From assembly GCA_022793195.1 (NCBI GenBank), contig JAAWCJ010000029.1, forward strand, positions 124,001-188,000: a stretch of 64,000 bases of DNA, written 5' to 3'. The DNA is from Lachnospiraceae bacterium (lineage in GTDB: Bacteria; Bacillota; Clostridia; Lachnospirales; Lachnospiraceae). The notes under the pieces are model-generated. The model worked only from the letters and a program-made list of their open reading frames with translations, was not told the origin of the DNA and ran no database searches. Below, piece after piece: positions 36,156 through 46,503 of the stretch; position 1 is the stretch's first letter, and each line of letters starts with the position of its first letter. Position numbers and translations under genes: made by a program.

Positions 36156-37670
36156 CTACAAATCCGAAAATTGGGAAAAAAGCTGCTTCTTTCTGGAAAT
36201 CATCTCATCAATCCTTCCCAGATACAAGTCGATATCTTTTACATTGTCACACCGCTCAATCCGGCCATCCGGGAAAACAGCTTTTGTGGTGGAGCCTGCC
36301 CCAAGGGCAACGATACTTTGTTTCTCCTCCATAATCAGGATATTATAAATCCCTGCCTTTCCGGGCCGCGCATACCCCACGTTTTCAAAATTCCCGGCCA
36401 TATTCTTCTGCCGGTACAGATAATAAGGCTCAAGCCCCAGCCTGCGGCAGTAAGATTCCGTCATCTCCATCATTTCTTCCGTATTCTCAAACCTCAGATG
36501 GGCATATTGCTCCTTCATGGTATTTAACCTGGCCGCCCGCTTTATCGCCAGCGAGTGGACGGTGATACTGTCCGGCGCCATGCCATACAGCTTTTCCATG
36601 GTAAAACGGACATCGTCTACGGTTTCCTCCGGCAGCCCCATGATCAAATCCATGTTGATATTGTCGAACCCTTCCGACCGGGCCAGCCTGTAAGCCTCCT
36701 CTATCTGCTCTGGCGAATGTTTCCTTCCAATGAGCTTTAAGGTCTCCGCTTTCATCGTCTGTGGGTTGATGGAAATGCGGGAAACAGGATGGCGCTTTAC
36801 CGCCTCCAGCTTTTCTTCCGTCACACTGTCCGGCCGTCCCGCCTCCACGGTCCATTCCTGAAGGTCTGCAAGGTCAAAACTTTCCTCCACCTTCCCAAGC
36901 AGCCTGTCAAGCTGGTCTGGCGTGAGGGTGGTGGGCGTACCGCCGCCGATGTAAATGGTATTCAGCTTTTTATGGGCAAAGGCTTCCCGCGTATAATCAA
37001 TTTCCTTAAACAGCGCCTCCAGATATTCCTCCATCCTGGGCGCCCATTTGGCAATGGGATAAGAAGTAAACGAACAATACAAACAGGTGGTGGGGCAAAA
37101 AGGGATTCCGATATAAAGGCTGTACCCGTCTTTATAGTCAATATGCCTCAATACTTCTTTTTCCCGTTTTGCAATCTCAATGCTAAGGTCAATTTTTTTC
37201 CGGCTGGTAAAGTAAGTATCTTCCATATAAGAGACGATTTCTTCCTCAGAAGCCCCTTCCTCCAGCATAGCCATAGGAATTTTCGTGGGGCGGATTCCCG
37301 TCAGCGTCCCCCAGGGAAGAGTTTTTCCCGTATCTGAGGAGAGCAGCCCATATACCAGGCGTTTCAGTATGGATTTTGCCGTTTTCCTATCGGAAGAGTC
37401 CGCCGCAGCCGACGCCTCCTGCCGCCTTTCTTTACCGTCCGTCCCTGCCTCTCCATTTCCCTGGCCGGACTCCGGCGCAAGTGTTTCCTCCCGGAAGGAA
37501 TGGAGCCTCACCCTGATCTCATTTTTCCCATATTCCACTTCCAGGCATTTATCCCCCGGAAGGAAGCGCTCTCCTGCCCCCAGTACGATCTCCGTCCCAG
37601 GATAAAAAGAAGTCAGAAGCCCCCGCACATCATATTCAAAATTTACCTCACTGAGCTTCAGATAAATCAT
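36156..37670 (-). CDS. hemZ: HemZ-type radical SAM protein (coproporphyrinogen III oxidase-like)
   Basis: 504 residues from ATG 37670 (GGTGGGGGAATT); the ATG overlaps the nicotinamidase stop. N-terminal region of about 165 residues is specific to HemZ; the radical SAM core carries GIPFCPTTCLYCSF (three Cys of the 4Fe-4S cluster), YIGGGTPTTL, TVEAGRPDS, RISINPQTM and NMDLIMGLPEE. Oxygen-independent coproporphyrinogen oxidation has been proposed for the family, but many members are uncharacterised and no other haem gene is nearby. Confidence 0.9.
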   Translation of the reverse strand: MIYLKLSEVNFEYDVRGLLTSFYPGTEIVLGAGERFLPGDKCLEVEYGKNEIRVRLHSFREETLAPESGQGNGEAGTDGKERRQEASAAADSSDRKTAKSILKRLVYGLLSSDTGKTLPWGTLTGIRPTKIPMAMLEEGASEEEIVSYMEDTYFTSRKKIDLSIEIAKREKEVLRHIDYKDGYSLYIGIPFCPTTCLYCSFTSYPIAKWAPRMEEYLEALFKEIDYTREAFAHKKLNTIYIGGGTPTTLTPDQLDRLLGKVEESFDLADLQEWTVEAGRPDSVTEEKLEAVKRHPVSRISINPQTMKAETLKLIGRKHSPEQIEEAYRLARSEGFDNINMDLIMGLPEETVDDVRFTMEKLYGMAPDSITVHSLAIKRAARLNTMKEQYAHLRFENTEEMMEMTESYCRRLGLEPYYLYRQKNMAGNFENVGYARPGKAGIYNILIMEEKQSIVALGAGSTTKAVFPDGRIERCDNVKDIDLYLGRIDEMISRKKQLFSQFSDL

Positions 37671-38194
37671 AATTCCCCCACCACCTGGACCTGGCACATT
37701 TTCATGGCCTCAAGGGCAGTCCGGTGGCTCTGCACTGTGACGCCCGCGCAGGCAGATGCATCCACGATGATCTTCGCTTCCGGCAAAAACGCCTTTGCCA
37801 AAAGCGCATTGGAAATCACGCATATATCCGTACAAAGCCCGATAAAGGTAACGGTTTCCACAGGATCGGCCGCGTCAGCTTCCGCCAATATCTCAGAAAG
37901 CCCCGACGAACCAAAGGTCACTTTATCGATGGGGTCCTCCCGGCAGAAAGGTTCCAGCTCCGGGCAGATCTGCCATCCCTTCGTCCCCCGGATACAGTGG
38001 GGAACCGGAAGATTCTTTCCCTCCTGTGTTTCCAGGTAATCCTCCCCGTGGGTGTCCCGGGTAAATAATACCCTCCCCGGAAACTCCCGGACTATCTTTA
38101 CAGCCTGCGGCACAATCTCCACAGCCTCTTTCGTCCCGAGGGCTCCTGTGATAAAATCATTCTGCATATCCACAACCACTAAAATATCCTGCAT
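37667..38194 (-). CDS. Isochorismatase-family hydrolase, probable nicotinamidase
   Basis: 175 residues from ATG 38194 (AGGAGGGAAAGGT). The catalytic triad of the family is visible: Asp in VVVDMQNDF, Lys in DKVTFG and Cys in GLCTDICVISNAL. Metal-site residues typical of PncA are partly present (RDTHGEDY, PVPHCIRGTKGW). Likely deamidates nicotinamide for NAD salvage. Overlaps hemZ by 4 bases and follows a small membrane gene by 18. Confidence 0.87.
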   Translation of the reverse strand: MQDILVVVDMQNDFITGALGTKEAVEIVPQAVKIVREFPGRVLFTRDTHGEDYLETQEGKNLPVPHCIRGTKGWQICPELEPFCREDPIDKVTFGSSGLSEILAEADAADPVETVTFIGLCTDICVISNALLAKAFLPEAKIIVDASACAGVTVQSHRTALEAMKMCQVQVVGEL

Positions 38195-38212
38195 ACCTTT
38201 CCCTCCTGACAC

Positions 38213-38539
38213 TTATCTGCGGTACTTTTTCTCAATCACAACGGTATAGACTACCATGGCTCCAACGCTCTCCGCCATGACGCCAAAAATGCTGATGATA
38301 GCATAAGTGGAATTCTGCCCCGCCAAAAGCGGCAGCCCCAGCAAAAGAAAAACAACCCCAAATATGCACCACAGGATTCCCACCGCCCGGTTATAGCCTT
38401 TTACATCATTTACCTCAAATGTTTTCGCATTTGCCCAGAATCCTGAAGCTGTTTTCCTTTTGGAAAAACATCCATAAATTCCGTAAAAGATCATTATGCC
38501 GCCTGCCAGCATCCAGATGATAAAACCCAGCATACCCAT
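38213..38539 (-). CDS. Small membrane protein, DUF3784-like
   Basis: 108 residues with three hydrophobic helices (about 4-23, 52-72, 80-101) and a conserved-looking middle (FEVNDVKGYNRAVGILWCIFG). This pattern is seen in DUF3784-type proteins of Clostridia (moderate, from memory). ATG 38539 follows GGAGGAAATGGGT. No function can be given. Sits in the rel-to-hemZ unit. Confidence 0.72.
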   Translation of the reverse strand: MGMLGFIIWMLAGGIMIFYGIYGCFSKRKTASGFWANAKTFEVNDVKGYNRAVGILWCIFGVVFLLLGLPLLAGQNSTYAIISIFGVMAESVGAMVVYTVVIEKKYRR

Positions 38540-38575
38540 TTCCTCCTCCGGTTTTCAGCCCCTGCCGCTAATCTC

Positions 38576-39208
38576 TTATCTGCTGAGAGGATTATATGCC
38601 CTCTCATACCCAATGGTGGTGCTTTCCCCGTGACCCGGATAAACTGTGGTATCCTCCGGCAACACAAGGAGCCGCTCCCTCACCGAACGGGCCAACTCCG
38701 CCATGGAGGACGTGGGAAAATCCGTCCTGCCATAAGAACCTGCAAAAAGCGTATCGCCGCTGAAAAGTACGCCCTCTTCTTCCACATAGTAACAAAGCCC
38801 GCCCGCCGTGTGTCCCGGCGTGGCGATCACCTGGATATCGACTCCGGCCATATGCAAAATCTCTCCGTCTTTCAGGAAAACATCTGCCTTTAAAGTCACC
38901 GGGCGGCTCCACATGGCGGACAGGTTCATGGAGGCGTCCTCCAAAAGCTCCTTTTCCACCTCCGCCGCATAAATTTTGACGGAGAAATCCCTTCGGAGCT
39001 GATCTGCCGCCAACATATGGTCATAATGCCCATGGGTCAGAAGAACCGCCACCGGCTCTTTTTTATTACTCAAACACCAGTCCCGGATAGAATCCGCGTT
39101 GTCTGCCGGATCCACAATGATGACTTCATTCGTCTCCGTATTGTTGATAAAATAACAGTTGGTGCCGAGCATCCCCAGCACCGCACCTTCGATTCTTATT
39201 CTCTTCAT
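38576..39208 (-). CDS. MBL-fold metallo-hydrolase (glyoxalase II-like)
   Basis: 210 residues from ATG 39208 (GGAAGGGGTATATAAG). Zinc motifs: THGHYDHM, TPGHTAGGL, SGDTLFAGSYGRTD and the late YPGHGEST. Short glyoxalase II-like hydrolase probably acting on a thioester; this gene follows rel in many Clostridia. Starts 19 bases after the rel stop. Confidence 0.92.
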   Translation of the reverse strand: MKRIRIEGAVLGMLGTNCYFINNTETNEVIIVDPADNADSIRDWCLSNKKEPVAVLLTHGHYDHMLAADQLRRDFSVKIYAAEVEKELLEDASMNLSAMWSRPVTLKADVFLKDGEILHMAGVDIQVIATPGHTAGGLCYYVEEEGVLFSGDTLFAGSYGRTDFPTSSMAELARSVRERLLVLPEDTTVYPGHGESTTIGYERAYNPLSR

Positions 39209-39227
39209 CTTATATACCCCTTCCCTG

Positions 39228-41615
39228 TCATCCGGTGGTCCTTTCAATATCAATGATGTTCTCGATCTGGCGCAGCTTTTCCACCAGCTTTGTAAGCTCA
39301 TCGACACCATGGATGTCAAAACTCATGGTCACGGTCGCCAGCCCCTGCTTGCTGGTGCGCACCACCATGGAAGTGATATCGATCTGCCGTTCCGTAAACA
39401 CCCGGGAAATGTCCACACACATACCAATCCTGTTTTCCGCAAAGATTTTAATTTCCGTGGAATAAGTCTCTTTGTGCTTTTCATCCTCCGAAATCTGCCA
39501 TTCCGCGTCCATGAGGCGGCCTCTCTCCTCCTCAGGCAGATTAATAATATTGATGCAATCTGTCCTGTGGATGGAAATCCCTCTGCCCCTCGTGACAAAG
39601 CCCACGATTTCATCTCCTGGCACAGGGCTGCAGCACCTGGAAAAACGGACAGCCAAATCATGAACGCCTTTCACCACAATACCGCCCCTCTTCTTCTCCT
39701 GGGGCCGCTTTTCTTTCGCTGCCGCATCGCCTAAAACCCTCTCATCTGTCAGGGCCGCCGCAGGATTACTCCTTTTATATATCTCCAGCAGCTTGTTGAC
39801 CACCTGGCCTTCCTTCATTCCGCCATGGCCGATGGCAGCCAGCACCGCATTCCACTCCAGGAAACCGTACTTGGACAGCACTTTCTCCAGATATTCCTGC
39901 TTCCCAATGTCGCTGAAATTGATCCCCTTGGTCTTACAATACCGCTCGATCATTTCTTTTCCGCGGATGATATTTTCTTCTTTATTCTGGGTCTTAAACC
40001 ACTGATTGATCTTATTTTTAGCCTGGGCGCTTTTCACCGACTTTAACCAGTCGCGGCTGGGGCCCTTGGAATTTTGGGAAGTGATGATCTCTACCCGGTC
40101 TCCATTTTGAATCACATAATCAATGGGCACCAGTTTGTCATTGACCCTGGCTCCCACCATTTTATTCCCCACGGCGCTGTGGATGCTGTAGGCAAAATCC
40201 ACGGTGGTGGAGCCGCTGGGAAGGTTCTTCACATCCCCGCCCGGCGTAAAGCAGTAAACATTCTCAGAGAAAATATCCAGGTCTGTTTTTAAGGAAGAAA
40301 GGAACTCCTTGTTATCGGACATGTCTTTCTGCCACTCCAGAATCTGGCGAAGCCAGCTTAACTTCTCCTCCTCTTTCTGGGCAATGCTCCGGCCGTCCTG
40401 CCCCTCCTTATATTTCCAGTGGGCGGCGATTCCGAATTCCGCGGTCCTGTGCATACTGTAAGTACGGATCTGTATCTCAAAAGGCTGCCCGGTGCTGCTG
40501 ATCAGCGTAGTGTGAAGGGACTGGTACATATTGGCCTTTGGCATGGCAATATAATCTTTGAACCGGCCCGGTATGGGCTTATACATCTCGTGGATGACCC
40601 CCAACGCCGCATAGCAGTCCTTCACCGTCTCCACGACGATCCGCACTGCAAAAATATCGTATATCTGATCCAGGGTCTTATGCTGATTCACCATTTTTTT
40701 ATAGATGCTGAAAAAATGCTTGACGCGTCCGTCCACCTCCGCCTCAATCCCCGCAGCGCGCATATGTTCCTGGACTTCCTCCATAATGTGCTGCACGAAT
40801 TCTTCCCTGGTGACACGGCGCAGGGAAATTTTCTCCTGCAAATCCCGGTAGATTTCCGGTTCCAGATATTTTAAAGACAAGTCGTCCAATTCTATTTTGA
40901 TCTTAGATATTCCCAGCCGGTCAGCCAAAGGCGCATAGATCTCCATGGTTTCCCTGGCTTTTTCTTTTTGCTTCTCCGGCTTCATGTATTTGAGGGTCCG
41001 CATATTATGAAGACGGTCCGCCAATTTAATTAAAATCACACGGATATCTTTTGCCATGGCCAAAAACATCTTCCGCAGATTTTCCGCCTGGATTTCCACC
41101 TTATCCGCGGACCAGGAAAGCTGTGTCAGCTTGGTGACGCCATCCACCAAAAGGGCCACTTCGCTGCCGAAGGTCTCCTTCATCTCTTCCATGGTCATCA
41201 CAGTATCCTCCACCACATCATGAAGGATTCCGGCGATGATGGATTCTTTGTCCAGCTCCAGCTGGGCCAGGATAATGGACACACTTAATGGATGGACAAT
41301 ATACGGCTCCCCTGATTTACGAAGCTGGCCTTTATGGGCGGCATTGGCTATTTCATAAGCCTCCCTTACCATGCTCAAATCATCTGAGGGATGGTATTTT
41401 CTTATGGATTCAATCAGAATATCAAAAAGCTCCTCCGGAGTCGTGGAAGTCAGCATTGTATCGCCACCGGCAATGATGCGCTTGGACTCTTCCCCGTCCT
41501 TTCCTGCCGGAAGTACCTCTTCCACCGGCCGCAGGGCGCCATCATCCAACAGCAGGGAATTTCCCTGATGCTTCGCCTCCTTATTCTGCTGTCCATTTTC
41601 CTTCCATTCCGCCAT
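39228..41615 (-). CDS. rel: Bifunctional (p)ppGpp synthetase/hydrolase Rel
   Basis: 795 residues, slightly longer than usual because of a roughly 50-residue N-terminal extension rich in polar residues. HD hydrolase domain with HPLSVSIILAQL, ILHDVVEDT and KLADRLHNMRTL; synthetase domain with YDIFAVRIVV and GRFKDYIAMPKANMYQSLHTT (RFKD marks the bifunctional type); TGS (CFTPGGDVKNLPSGSTTVDFAY in parts), and a C-terminal ACT domain. Controls the stringent response. ATG 41615 follows AAAGGTGACG; a later start at about residue 53 (MLTSTTPEEL) is possible. Confidence 0.96.
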   Translation of the reverse strand: MAEWKENGQQNKEAKHQGNSLLLDDGALRPVEEVLPAGKDGEESKRIIAGGDTMLTSTTPEELFDILIESIRKYHPSDDLSMVREAYEIANAAHKGQLRKSGEPYIVHPLSVSIILAQLELDKESIIAGILHDVVEDTVMTMEEMKETFGSEVALLVDGVTKLTQLSWSADKVEIQAENLRKMFLAMAKDIRVILIKLADRLHNMRTLKYMKPEKQKEKARETMEIYAPLADRLGISKIKIELDDLSLKYLEPEIYRDLQEKISLRRVTREEFVQHIMEEVQEHMRAAGIEAEVDGRVKHFFSIYKKMVNQHKTLDQIYDIFAVRIVVETVKDCYAALGVIHEMYKPIPGRFKDYIAMPKANMYQSLHTTLISSTGQPFEIQIRTYSMHRTAEFGIAAHWKYKEGQDGRSIAQKEEEKLSWLRQILEWQKDMSDNKEFLSSLKTDLDIFSENVYCFTPGGDVKNLPSGSTTVDFAYSIHSAVGNKMVGARVNDKLVPIDYVIQNGDRVEIITSQNSKGPSRDWLKSVKSAQAKNKINQWFKTQNKEENIIRGKEMIERYCKTKGINFSDIGKQEYLEKVLSKYGFLEWNAVLAAIGHGGMKEGQVVNKLLEIYKRSNPAAALTDERVLGDAAAKEKRPQEKKRGGIVVKGVHDLAVRFSRCCSPVPGDEIVGFVTRGRGISIHRTDCINIINLPEEERGRLMDAEWQISEDEKHKETYSTEIKIFAENRIGMCVDISRVFTERQIDITSMVVRTSKQGLATVTMSFDIHGVDELTKLVEKLRQIENIIDIERTTG

Positions 41616-41671
41616 ATATTCGTCACCTTTGGTATTTATTCTTCCCTCTGCACCACATTTTCATAAACATG

Positions 41672-42682
<1,011 letters not shown>

Positions 42683-42704
42683 TCACTGCAAAATTGAATT
42701 ACTT

Positions 42705-45700
42705 CTAATTATATTTGATTATTCCCCTGTTTTCAATAGGCTTTTCCACAACTTTTACATTCTCTTTCCCGTATTTTAAAGACAGTTTTTCTAAAAGCCC
42801 TGTGTCCGCCTGCACCATACAGGAAGCACCCAGAAGTTTTTTTGCCCTCTCTTTTTGCAGGAAGATACCGACCCTGTCATTTCCGTCACTGCCGGAAAGC
42901 AGTCCAAGAAGCTCTTTCTCCCCGGTAAAATAAGACGCCTTGTCCGCAAACTGAATCCATAAAGTTTTGGGAAGGCCGTCAAAAGGAATGATTTTTTCAC
43001 AGATCAGCTTCCCTTTTGCTTCATCTCCCAGGGATACCCGACCCCGCACAAAAACTTTATTGTCTTCCGTCAGCACGGCACGGTTCGCCTCATAATCTTT
43101 TGGAAACACCAACACTTCCACAGTTCCCACCATATCTTCAATGGTGAGAAACGCCATAAGCTGGTTGTTCTTCGTCGTCTTCACCGTCTTTCCCGCAATC
43201 ATGCCTCCCACAGTGACAATCCGCCCGTCCGTAACCACTGCTTCGCCGCTCTCGTCATCCACATTGAAATCGGAAGTCATGGCCGTAATATTTTTTCGCC
43301 ATTTTTCCTCATACTGCTCCATGGGATGCCCGCTTACATAGATGCCTAACACTTCCTTTTCATAAGCTAAAAGTTCCTCTTTCCCATATTCCCCCACATC
43401 CTGAAAACCTGCCTCGTGAACCTTTCTCTCTTCTTCGCCCATGAAGTCAAACAAGCTCATCTGGCCGGCGATATCGATTTTCTTTTCCCGGTTCTTTTGC
43501 TCCAAAAGCTCCATGGAAGCCAGCATTTTCTGTTTTCTGGTTCCGGGCAGCCCGTCCAGGGCGCCGGATTTAATAAAGTTTTCCAGGCTCCTCTTGTTGA
43601 TCTCCTTGTTGGTAAGACGGTAAATAAAATCCTTCAGGCTGGTATAAGGCCCGTTTTCTTCCCTGTTCCTTACAATCTCCTCGATCACATTTTTTCCAAT
43701 ACTTTTGATAGCCGAAAGCCCATAGCGGATTCCTCCTGAGGACACAGAAAAATCTGCCACCCCTTCATTGATATCAGGCGGCAGCAGTGGAATCCCCATG
43801 GCCCTGCTGACTAAAATATATTCGGATACTTTGGCAGAGTTATCAATCACGGAAGTCATAAGGGCCGCCATATACTCCACCGGATAATAGTATTTCAGAT
43901 ACGCCGTCTCATAAGCCACCACCGCATAAGCCGCCGCATGGGATTTATTGAACGCGTATTTTGCAAAATCCGTCATTTCGTCAAAAATCTGATGGGCAGT
44001 TTTTTCATCGATTCCATTGGCAATGCATCCCTTTACCCCTTCCTCTTCATTGCCGTAAACAAAGTTTTTCCGCTCCTTTTCCATGACCGACACTTTTTTC
44101 TTGGACATGGCCCGCCGCACCAGGTCGCTCCTTCCCAGGGTGTAGCCGCCCAAGTCCCGGACAATCTGCATAACCTGTTCCTGATAGACAATACAGCCGT
44201 AAGTGGGCTCCAGGATGGGCTCCAGCCCCGGGCAATGGTAGGTGATTTCATCCGGATGGCTTTTCCCGCGGATATACTGGGGTATAAAGTCCATGGGACC
44301 TGGCCGGTACAGGGAAATGCCGGCAATGACATCCTCCAGGCTGTGGGGCTGTAATTCCTTCATAAAATTTTTCATGCCGGAACTTTCAAGCTGAAATACC
44401 CCGTCATTCTTCCCTGTGCAGAGGGAATCATACACCGCCTTGTCGTCAAAATCTATGTGGTCGATATCAATAGAAACACCTTTGCTTTTTTCAATCATCT
44501 TCACCGCGTTCTGAATAACGGTAAGCGTACGCAGGCCCAGAAAATCCATCTTCAAAAGTCCCAGCTCTTCCAGGGTCGTCATGGTAAACTGGGTGGTGAT
44601 GGAACCGTCGGCCGCCCTGGACAAAGGTACATATTCCTCCACCGGCTTCTGGCTGATGACCACCCCCGCCGCATGCATGGAAGTATGCCTGGGAAGCCCC
44701 TCCAGGCGTTTCGACATGTCAATTAAGTATTTTACCTGCTCATTGCTTTCATAAGCAGCCGCCAAATCCGGGCTTTTCAATGCTTCATCAATGGTAATGT
44801 TAAGCTCCTTTGGCACCATTTTGGCGATCTGGTCACAGAGGGCATAGGGCAAATCCAGCACCCTTCCCACATCCCGGATGACACCGCGGGCCGCCAAAGT
44901 ACCAAAGGTGACAATCTGGACTACTCTGTCTTTTCCATATTTTTCCCCCACGTAATCAATGACTTCCTGGCGCCGCTCAAAGCAGAAATCCACATCAATA
45001 TCAGGCATGGACACCCGCTCCGGATTTAAAAACCGCTCAAACAGCAGATTATAACGGATGGGGTCAATATTGGTGATTCCCAGGGTATAAGATACGATAC
45101 TTCCGGCTGCCGAACCCCGGCCCGGCCCCACCATGATCCCATGATCCCTGGCATATTTAATAAAATCCCACACAATCAGGAAATAGTCCACATAGCCCAT
45201 GCTCTTTATGACATCCAGCTCATAATCCAGCCTCTGTTTCATAGCCCCGTCGTCATCCGGGTATCGTTCCTTAAGTCCTGCCATGCACAATTCATTCAAA
45301 TATTCCCAGGCAGACTTTCCCTTCGGCACATCAAATTTGGGAAGCTTTGTAACCCCGAACTCAATTTCCACATTACATCTGTCGGCAATTTTCTGAGTAT
45401 TGTCGATGGCTTCCGGGGCATAAGGAAACAGACGGCGCATCTCCTCTTCTGATTTGCAATAATACTGGCCGCCTTCATAGCGCATCCTGTTTTCATCACT
45501 GACTTTTTTTCCCGTCTGGATGCAAAGCAGGATATCATGGGGAGTCGCATCTTCCGCAAACGTATAATGGATATCATTGGTGGCCACCAGGGGAATCGAG
45601 AGTTCCTGCCCCATACGCACCAGCTGGGTGTCCACCATACGCTGTTCCGGGATTCCGTGGTCCTGAAGCTCCAGGAAAAAATTACCCTTTCCAAAAATCC

Positions 45701-46190
45701 CCTCATACCGCCTGGCTGTCTCACATGCTTCCGCATACATTCCCCGAACAAGATATTTCGGTATCTCCCCGGCCAGACAGGCACTCAGGGCGATAATCCC
45801 CTCATGGAATTCTTCCAACACCTCATAATCCACCCGCGGCTTGTAATAAAATCCGTCGATAAAACCTTTGGAAACAATTTTCATCAAGTTGGCATAACCC
45901 GTGTTATTTTCCGCCAGAAGTACCAGATGGTAATAACGGTCCTCCGAATTGTTCCCCTCTTTTTCAAACCGGGAGCCGCTTGTTACATAAACTTCGCAAC
46001 CAATGATGGGACGGATTCCCACTTCCTTTGCCGCCCGGTAAAAATCAATGACGCCAAACATTACGCCGTGGTCTGTGATGGCCAGGCTGTCCATCCCCAG
46101 CTCCTTTGCCCGGGCCACCAGTTCACGGATTTTACTGGAACCGTCTAAGAGACTATATTCCGTATGTACATGCAGATGGGTAAACGCCAT
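42705..46190 (-). CDS. dnaE: DNA polymerase III alpha subunit DnaE
   Basis: 1161 residues, usual length for the DnaE1 type. N-terminal PHP domain (FTHLHVHTEYSLLDGSSK, ITDHGVMFG, GCEVYV), polymerase palm with catalytic MPDIDVDFCFERR and GPGRGSAAGSIVSY, thumb and fingers (YQEQVMQIVRDLGGYTLG, KYAFNKSHAAAYAVV), C-terminal OB fold (VTVGGMIAGKTVKT; VEVLVFPKDYE). Replicative or lagging-strand polymerase. ATG 46190 follows GGAGGTTTTCT. Downstream gene is pfkA. Confidence 0.97.
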   Translation of the reverse strand: MAFTHLHVHTEYSLLDGSSKIRELVARAKELGMDSLAITDHGVMFGVIDFYRAAKEVGIRPIIGCEVYVTSGSRFEKEGNNSEDRYYHLVLLAENNTGYANLMKIVSKGFIDGFYYKPRVDYEVLEEFHEGIIALSACLAGEIPKYLVRGMYAEACETARRYEGIFGKGNFFLELQDHGIPEQRMVDTQLVRMGQELSIPLVATNDIHYTFAEDATPHDILLCIQTGKKVSDENRMRYEGGQYYCKSEEEMRRLFPYAPEAIDNTQKIADRCNVEIEFGVTKLPKFDVPKGKSAWEYLNELCMAGLKERYPDDDGAMKQRLDYELDVIKSMGYVDYFLIVWDFIKYARDHGIMVGPGRGSAAGSIVSYTLGITNIDPIRYNLLFERFLNPERVSMPDIDVDFCFERRQEVIDYVGEKYGKDRVVQIVTFGTLAARGVIRDVGRVLDLPYALCDQIAKMVPKELNITIDEALKSPDLAAAYESNEQVKYLIDMSKRLEGLPRHTSMHAAGVVISQKPVEEYVPLSRAADGSITTQFTMTTLEELGLLKMDFLGLRTLTVIQNAVKMIEKSKGVSIDIDHIDFDDKAVYDSLCTGKNDGVFQLESSGMKNFMKELQPHSLEDVIAGISLYRPGPMDFIPQYIRGKSHPDEITYHCPGLEPILEPTYGCIVYQEQVMQIVRDLGGYTLGRSDLVRRAMSKKKVSVMEKERKNFVYGNEEEGVKGCIANGIDEKTAHQIFDEMTDFAKYAFNKSHAAAYAVVAYETAYLKYYYPVEYMAALMTSVIDNSAKVSEYILVSRAMGIPLLPPDINEGVADFSVSSGGIRYGLSAIKSIGKNVIEEIVRNREENGPYTSLKDFIYRLTNKEINKRSLENFIKSGALDGLPGTRKQKMLASMELLEQKNREKKIDIAGQMSLFDFMGEEERKVHEAGFQDVGEYGKEELLAYEKEVLGIYVSGHPMEQYEEKWRKNITAMTSDFNVDDESGEAVVTDGRIVTVGGMIAGKTVKTTKNNQLMAFLTIEDMVGTVEVLVFPKDYEANRAVLTEDNKVFVRGRVSLGDEAKGKLICEKIIPFDGLPKTLWIQFADKASYFTGEKELLGLLSGSDGNDRVGIFLQKERAKKLLGASCMVQADTGLLEKLSLKYGKENVKVVEKPIENRGIIKYN

Positions 46191-46212
46191 AGAAAACCTC
46201 CGTTTCTACAAA

Positions 46213-46236
46213 TACCCCGCAGTCTCCTGCGGGGTA
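46213..46236 (-). terminator. Hairpin between the HPr-like gene and dnaE
   Basis: Perfect 10-base arms (TACCCCGCAG/CTGCGGGGTA) with a 4-base loop, 10 bases past the HPr-like stop. The following tract on the complement is only TTTGTAG, so it may attenuate rather than stop transcription into dnaE. Confidence 0.6.
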
Positions 46237-46245
46237 CTTCTCCTT

Positions 46246-46503
46246 TTACGATTCACTCTTTAAATATTTTTCAATGGCTTCAGCCGCCTGTTCTTCATCT
46301 TCTCCGCTGACTGTGACCTGTACATCCACACCATTTCCAAGCCCCAGCGCCATCATTCCCATAATGCTTTTCGCATTTACCTTCCGGGAGCCATCTTCAA
46401 TATAAATACCGCTTTCATACTGGCTCGCCACCTGCACCAACATCGCCACCGGATGTGCTTCCAGCCCGGCCGGAATTCCCACGGTTATTGTTTTTGTAAT
46501 CAT
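46246..46503 (-). CDS. HPr/Crh-like protein lacking the catalytic histidine
   Basis: 85 residues with the HPr fold. The active-site motif, normally GLHARPA with phospho-His 15, reads GLEAHPVA here: Glu in the His position and His two residues later. The regulatory region NAKSIMGMMALGLGNG keeps the Ser-46 site phosphorylated by HprK. Bacillus Crh also lacks His 15 and sits after whiA (yvcL), as this gene does, overlapping it by 4 bases. Therefore a regulatory, non-PTS role in catabolite control is likely (inference). Confidence 0.85.
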   Translation of the reverse strand: MITKTITVGIPAGLEAHPVAMLVQVASQYESGIYIEDGSRKVNAKSIMGMMALGLGNGVDVQVTVSGEDEEQAAEAIEKYLKSES